Of a stretch of 64,000 nucleotides of DNA, positions 59,201-64,000 are shown piece after piece. Origin of the DNA: Lamellibrachia columna. Lineage: Eukaryota; Annelida; Polychaeta; Sabellida; Siboglinidae. Within the stretch, counting starts at the first letter, position 1. Each line of letters begins with the position of its first letter. The stretch covers positions 45,240,997 to 45,304,996 of the forward strand of contig OY759272.1 in NCBI GenBank assembly GCA_963662155.1, in the 5' to 3' direction. Under the pieces are notes generated by a model. It searched no databases, was not told the DNA's origin, and saw nothing but the letters and a program-made list of their open reading frames with translations. A program made the position numbers and the translations under genes.

Positions 59201-61816
59201 CTGTGAATTTGATAGTATTACAGAAACACATTTTCTCCTTCGTGGACCACACTGGCTTCAGCCAACCCTTAATGAACCCTCTGGAAAACCTGTGGCATAC
59301 CCTAGGGTGGGAACTGCTGCTTTAAGAGATATCGCAATTCTTTTGGCATCACTTATTATACCAGCCTTTATGTATCTAGTTGAAATATTGTCTGGAACCA
59401 ACATATTGTGTAATTATGCATTTAATAAAATTAATTCTGTCTAGTTGTAGGTAAATAGGATGGTACCCTGTTGCAGTTACATTTATTTCACGCTCCCTTA
59501 CCCGTTATGCTCTATCTACTTAACAGCCATCCTATTTGGCTAATCTCCTGAGTCTTTCAAATATCCTCAGGCAGTTTAGATCATTTAACACACTTAAACA
59601 TTTGTTTTCCAAAATCCAAGCTTAAACTGGACAAGCGCACTTTCTCTCTAGCTGCACCCAAAATCTGGAACAAACTCCCATCACTTTAAAAGCATCTGAA
59701 ACTATTGCTACCTTCCACCAAAAACTCAATAAGACATACTTTTTGCATTTCCAACTCCTCAGTGGTCCCTCTCTCTGTTGGTGACTTGTACGTTGATGAT
59801 ATGCTAAGCCTCTGAGCTCGGATTCCTGAGGGTTTAGACACTAGATAAGTGTTGCTATTGTAGGCATGTTGGGCTCCTGCATTGCCATCTTCATCATGGC
59901 CGCCCTGTACGAGGGGCTGAAGGTTGGACGAGAAATCTTGTTGAAACTGTCGTTGACAAATGAGCCCATCTCCGTGCCCTCGTCAGATGTACACATTGTT
60001 CAGCCAGCACATTCCTTCAGGTCAGTTAAGCTACTTCTTATCTTGCATGTTATTCTCCTTGTAATGGTGTATGCTCGGTTGAGGGTTATTTTGTGTTCTT
60101 AGTAATTTCTATGTTGTTTCTGTGTTGTCATTTCAATTAAGTGTTTCTTTCAAATGATGACACTTTCACTTGATATATAAATATAATATATGTATGTATT
60201 TGTTACTCTATAAAGTTCGTGCTTAATGGTATGTTTATGACAATTTAATTAGTATGTCAAGATTGTTGCCAATAAACAGGGTTGTTTGATTTAAATCATT
60301 TGATTTAAATCATTGATTTAAATGATGATTTAAATCGCTCCAAAATTTTTTTTTTAAATAATTGATTTATGATTTTTTTGACTTCCGTTTTTTTGAGCGC
60401 TGATTTATATGAATTTAACACAAATAATTGTTTACAAGCATCGAGATCACAACAAAGTTTTGTGTGTTTTTTAACACAAAAGCACAAAGTGCGCACACTT
60501 GTGTAGCTGTATTGACACCAGATAGCCTGATAGTCAAATATTTTATGACGTGTATACCAGATTTTAAAAAAATCAAATAAATAAAAAATCTGATTTAAAT
60601 AAAAAAAATCCGACTTTTTTTTTTTAAATCATGATTTTTTCAACCCTGCCAATAAATCATTCATGCAATTCAAAGTCTCTGGTCAAGTGTCCTGTGACCT
60701 CTTAGTCCACTATCATTGCACAATTGAAATCCTTTTTATGTAGTATAAACAATATCTATTCTAGATGACATCTTGACTGGCCAAATGCATTTTAATGAAC
60801 CATAATGTGTATAATATAACTCAGTTGTTGTTGTTTATGAGTATCAAAATACCAAACAAATTTAGGTGAGTGATCTGTCAGATTTGTCTTGTGGTGCCAC
60901 CGTTCAGTTTATTCAAGATGTTTGACACAGACCTTACAACACTGGCCCAGTGGCCCACTGTCTCCACACCCCCCGATGTCACCGACTAACATCCATTTTG
61001 CAAAGGTCAACAACTAGACCTTAATATTGTCACTATCTATGATAGATTTAACTAATAAATAAAAAAAAATTATGGGCGCCAATGCTAATTTACAGGACAT
61101 GAATAGACACTATTCACAACACGTATGAAACCTATCAGCTAAGAATAAAACTATGTTGCTGGTCGTGTTTGGTCATCATTGCGATATGTTTGTGACGTCA
61201 TTGCAATACGTTTGTGATGTCAATGCGATATATTTGTGACGTTAATGCGATGTGTTTGTGAAATACATGCAATATGTTTGTGACGTCAATGCGATATGTT
61301 TGTGATATCAATGCAATATGTTTGTGACATTAATGCGATATGTTTGTGACGTTAATGCGATATGTTTGTGACGTCAGTACAATATGTTTGCCATGCCTGA
61401 AACCGGTAGATTTCAAAATTGGTCACGAAAATTATTTTATAATCTTTTATTATTATTTCCGAAAGTGGTTGTTTTAATTAGGTAATGCGTATGTATTCAG
61501 TTTTCATTTTATAACATGTACGGCATCGGTTGGCTAAAAATGAAGCCACAGTTGTAGCTAAGAGGCTGATGTATCACGAATATCGTCTATGGAAGACTGA
61601 ATGGACTGTTACAGGACGATGTTGCTGAGTCGGTGGCACGTGTTGCAGTCTGTTCTGCACGTCGTCCAGATCGTCATCAGTTACTTCCTCATGCTCATCT
61701 TCATGACGTTCAACATGTGGCTGTGCATCGCTGTCGCGCTCGGCGCCGGCGCCGGCTACTTCATGTTCGCCTGGAGACGGACAATCGTAGCGGACAGTAA
61801 CGAACACTGTCACTGA
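56210..61816 (+). CDS. SLC31A1: High-affinity copper transporter, CTR1/SLC31A1-like (four coding exons)
   Basis: Coding exons 56210-56371, 57278-57347, 59864-60020 and 61615-61816, all with GT-AG introns and compatible phases (0, 1, 2), give 196 residues (human CTR1 has 190). Residues 1-54 form an extracellular Met/His/Asp-rich tail with repeated MDHS and GM motifs that capture copper. TM1 follows at about 67-95 (ends in LYEGLKV), then a cytosolic loop. TM2 contains the M156-x3-M160 copper filter ([11 protein letters not shown]); TM3 has the G173-x3-G177 packing motif (GAGAGYF). The protein ends in the conserved EHCH. CTR1 works as a trimer that imports Cu(I) at the plasma or endosomal membrane. 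The start ATG follows an acceptor (TTTATTTTGTGACACAG at 56194), so a 5' UTR exon lies upstream, probably beyond the 28-bp array. The gene looks intact. Confidence 0.95.
57360..58280. repeat. 49-bp minisatellite in intron 2 of the copper transporter, about 19 units
   Basis: Units: CTACTTGTCCAACCCTCTAG, GCAGTAGGCAGCAAGTTACT, GCAAAGTAC; a 48-bp form has GCAGCAGTT. The array begins about 12 bp after the exon-2 splice donor. The GGCAGCAAGTTACTGCAAAG part of the unit resembles the exon end plus donor (GGCAGGGTAAGTGCAACAG). Confidence 0.96.
58805..59319. mobile_element. Non-autonomous hAT-like element in intron 2, 8-bp target duplication
   Basis: The left end GAGCGGTTCTCAACCCTTTT and the right end (reverse strand) CAGCAGTTCCCACCCTAGGG share the common hAT/Charlie-type terminus. 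CTTTAAGA flanks both ends (58797-58804 and 59320-59327). 515 bp with no coding capacity. Confidence 0.85.
59575..59765 (+). pseudogene. LINE ORF2 C-terminal relic in intron 2
   Basis: [17 protein letters not shown] at 59636-59686, then a shift into [13 protein letters not shown], matches the RTF---AP--WN-LP--L-----F---L ending of CR1/RTE-like ORF2 proteins. A stop and a frameshift make it non-functional. It sits ~100-290 bp before exon 3. Confidence 0.65.
60277..60648. mobile_element. hAT-like MITE in intron 3, perfect 8-bp target duplication
   Basis: CAGGGTTG begins the element and CAACCCTG ends it. CCAATAAA is duplicated exactly at both borders (60269-60276 and 60649-60656). Subterminal regions are GATTTAAATCA repeats. 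It is 372 bp and non-coding. A diverged fragment of the same family is at 39970-40150. Confidence 0.92.
61181..61392. repeat. 22-bp repeat in intron 3 carrying CRE palindromes, 9.5 units
   Basis: GCGATATGTTTGTGACGTCA plus AT, repeated with substitutions. Perfect TGACGTCA octamers occur at 61193-61200, 61281-61288 and 61369-61376, spaced by exactly four units. Other units have TGACGTTA, TGATGTCA or more decayed forms. It ends 222 bp before the last coding exon. Confidence 0.9.
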
Positions 61817-64000
61817 GACGTACAAATATTGTGACTATGACGGTTACACAGGCCTGCTACATCATACCCACTTCCTGTATACAGTATGGATTATTGGGAG
61901 GGGTACATCCATAGCCTGTTTTTATACGGATTTGTTTCAAATCATGCTGAAGTACATATTTCCTTGTGCTTATCATGGCATGGCATATTACGTGATATGG
62001 ATTTATTTGGCTTCATGTAGAATTTCTCGTCAAAAATACGGATTTTAACCAAACAAATGTGGCAGGTCTGGTTATGACCAGGACACAGAATGACAGAGTA
62101 GATGATACGCAGAGATGTAGTAATATTTTTGTTAGGTTTATCTGGTTGTGATGTGACTGTGTTTTGCTGAGCGTGTGTTGCTATGTAGATTTGTGAGGCT
62201 TCAGTCCTCGGACAGCGCAATTATCAACAAATTGCTAAGTAGATGGGTTTGAGGATATTGTCAAACTGGAGGGTCTCTTATGCATGATATGTTGCTTGTT
62301 TCTTGTTGCCAGTTGCATCACTAACATAACTATACAGTTTGAAATAGAATAATTACAGAAGTTATTTTATTGTTAAAATCTACCCTAACTAAGTTGGACG
62401 TTCCCTTCAGAATAGCAAGTTGACCTTCTATGCTGGGATAAGGGGTGACCACTGCCAAACGAAGTTTGTATGTCTGTGTGTGCACACGTGTGTATGTGTG
62501 TGCATGTTTTTAATGTTTCTTTTATGGAACATGACTGCCATTAACATGGCTATTCAAGAAATATGTTTGGTACGCAAATTGAGAGCCTGATGTATTTGTC
62601 TGGCCTGGGTCTTGGTCCCAGACTCTTAGCGTGTAAAGTGGGTGTTTTGTCCACTACACTGCCAGTGTCCTCTTCAATGATGTCAACTGGTGTCAAATGT
62701 GCTGTTGTGGACAACGGCCTCTGCTATGACCAACATCTCATGTAGAAGAATTCTGCCAGGTGTCTTTTACTGTATCACACGTGCTAAACAAGTTACAACC
62801 CCAGGCATGAGGCCATTCAGAAAGGACCTCGGTTTTAATGTAACATCAAAATGATGTATATTTCCTATGTACTTTATATGTATAGACTGAATCCACTAGT
62901 TGTACCAGACCTTAGTAATGGCTACCTGTAGATTGGACTGTCACTTTCAGGCAATTCAGCAATTAATCAGCTTGAGAAAACCATACGTGACATGTTTGAT
63001 CAATGTACATATCTCTTGTGATTCTTTGTCTCCTGTGGGTAATCGCATGCTCTAATAAATCTCAAGATATATCAGACTCACTGGGTCGAAGGTTGCCTAT
63101 GAACTGGCGCTGCAGTCTTGGCTCCTCGTTATTGTGTCTGAAGTCTTGAAATGTCTTAAATTGGTTTTTGCATTTTTAAGTCCTTGAATCGGTATTAGAA
63201 AGGACATTTTTAAAGAAAAGTCTTTAATTGTTTTATTTTATTTCCCCAATCTAGGTCCTAGGCTATTATTCGACAAAGAAGGTATGAACTGTGTATCGCT
63301 AAGTTGCATGTTTCTTTAATGAACTGACACAGTTTGATTATCAAATACATAAATGACTTCTAGGCTTGAACAAAAGAAGCCAAACATGTCTGTTCAACAG
63401 ACACTGACTTTTTAGCACTTAGTAGGGCAGACTTGACACACCTTGAAAGATTTGATGCTTGTTGCTGCCATTTTAATGAAGAACATGTTTTATTGCTATA
63501 TATTCACAGATTGTTTCTATGAATTAAATAATAAATGTCATATTTAAGTTGCACTGATTATGTCGTTAAACAGGAAAACCCTTTTATATTTACAATGCCA
63601 TATGTCAGAAGCCTCTGCTAGGGCCCACTTTGTAAGCTTAAAGTTGGAATTTGGTCACAAACAAGGTTTGGGAATGTTTTATTTCCTGGCAGTTCGAAAA
63701 TTGGACTAGAGCTCTTCTGTAGAATGTGATAGATTGACAGGCATTTCATGTCTGCACAATGGGGTACTCGCACCAACATGTCGCTGTAAGATTAGCACCA
63801 AAAAAAAACAGTTATGACACAATCTGCAGATTGTGTATGCAGTTAATCATACGATGCATGCGACCACTACTAGAAGGTATTGCATAAGACAGCTGAACAA
63901 GAATAAATTGTGTATTATATAATATATAAGTTTATACTGGATGGCACATGTTGGGGTCATGTAACAAGTCTGATGGTGTACCGCAGGGGCTGTAATGTCA
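61817..64000. other. 3' UTR and downstream flank of the copper transporter; no further gene
   Basis: AATAAA hexamers at 63054-63059, 63530-63535 and 63902-63907 are candidate poly(A) signals; which one is used cannot be told. A GT-rich stretch lies at 62466-62510. No second gene is recognised. Confidence 0.5.
62600..62667 (-). mobile_element. tRNA-derived SINE relic, possible
   Basis: Read on the minus strand: GGCAGTGTAGTGGACAAAAC, then ACCCACTTTACACGC, AAGAGTCTGGG and AAGACCCAGGCC. This looks like a decayed tRNA head with an A-box-like start and a mutated B box. Weak support; no tail found. Confidence 0.3.

Overview
The window is nuclear DNA of a multicellular animal. It contains a four-exon gene with GT-AG introns, CR1/L2/jockey-type LINEs, hAT-like short elements with 8-bp target duplications, a Merlin (IS1595-type) transposase and very long minisatellites. 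An invertebrate, perhaps a mollusc or other lophotrochozoan, fits best, but this is inference only. About 29.7 kb of the 64 kb (46%) is tandem repeat, so most long open frames are by-products of repeat units whose length is a multiple of three.

Layout. 1-3.3 kb: transposon relics (Harbinger-like at the left end, a LINE tail on the minus strand) and unassigned DNA. 3.4-26.7 kb: three minisatellites nearly end to end, with 45-bp, 60-bp and 46-bp units. The 60-bp array alone is 19.1 kb, 319 units without a length change. 27.1-33.8 kb: transposon relics, a (TA)n tract, and a degraded LINE interrupted by a younger, 5'-truncated LINE that still has an 861-codon open frame. 34.9-39.2 kb: the most interesting block. 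A pair of inverted, internally iterated arms brackets an intact Merlin-type transposase (+) and an unrecognised two-exon gene (-). The transposase stop codon is followed within 26 nt by a textbook histone-mRNA 3' stem-loop, and then by a second, wobble-paired one. 39.3-47.9 kb: small inverted-repeat elements, a tRNA-derived SINE-like head, short tandem repeats and a CCAAT-dense repeat. 47.9-51.6 kb: two abutting minisatellites (about 67 bp and 39 bp). 53.3-55.1 kb: a hAT-like non-autonomous element with a perfect 8-bp target duplication that carries its own minisatellite. 55.5-61.8 kb: the only recognisable host gene, a CTR1/SLC31A1-type high-affinity copper transporter (196 aa, four coding exons). 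Its introns hold a 49-bp minisatellite, two hAT-like elements with 8-bp duplications, a LINE relic and a 22-bp repeat that carries CRE palindromes. 61.8-64 kb: 3' flank.

The copper transporter is the one gene with a clear cellular role. The transposase and its divergently placed partner look like the cargo of one DNA transposon. Everything else is selfish or satellite DNA.
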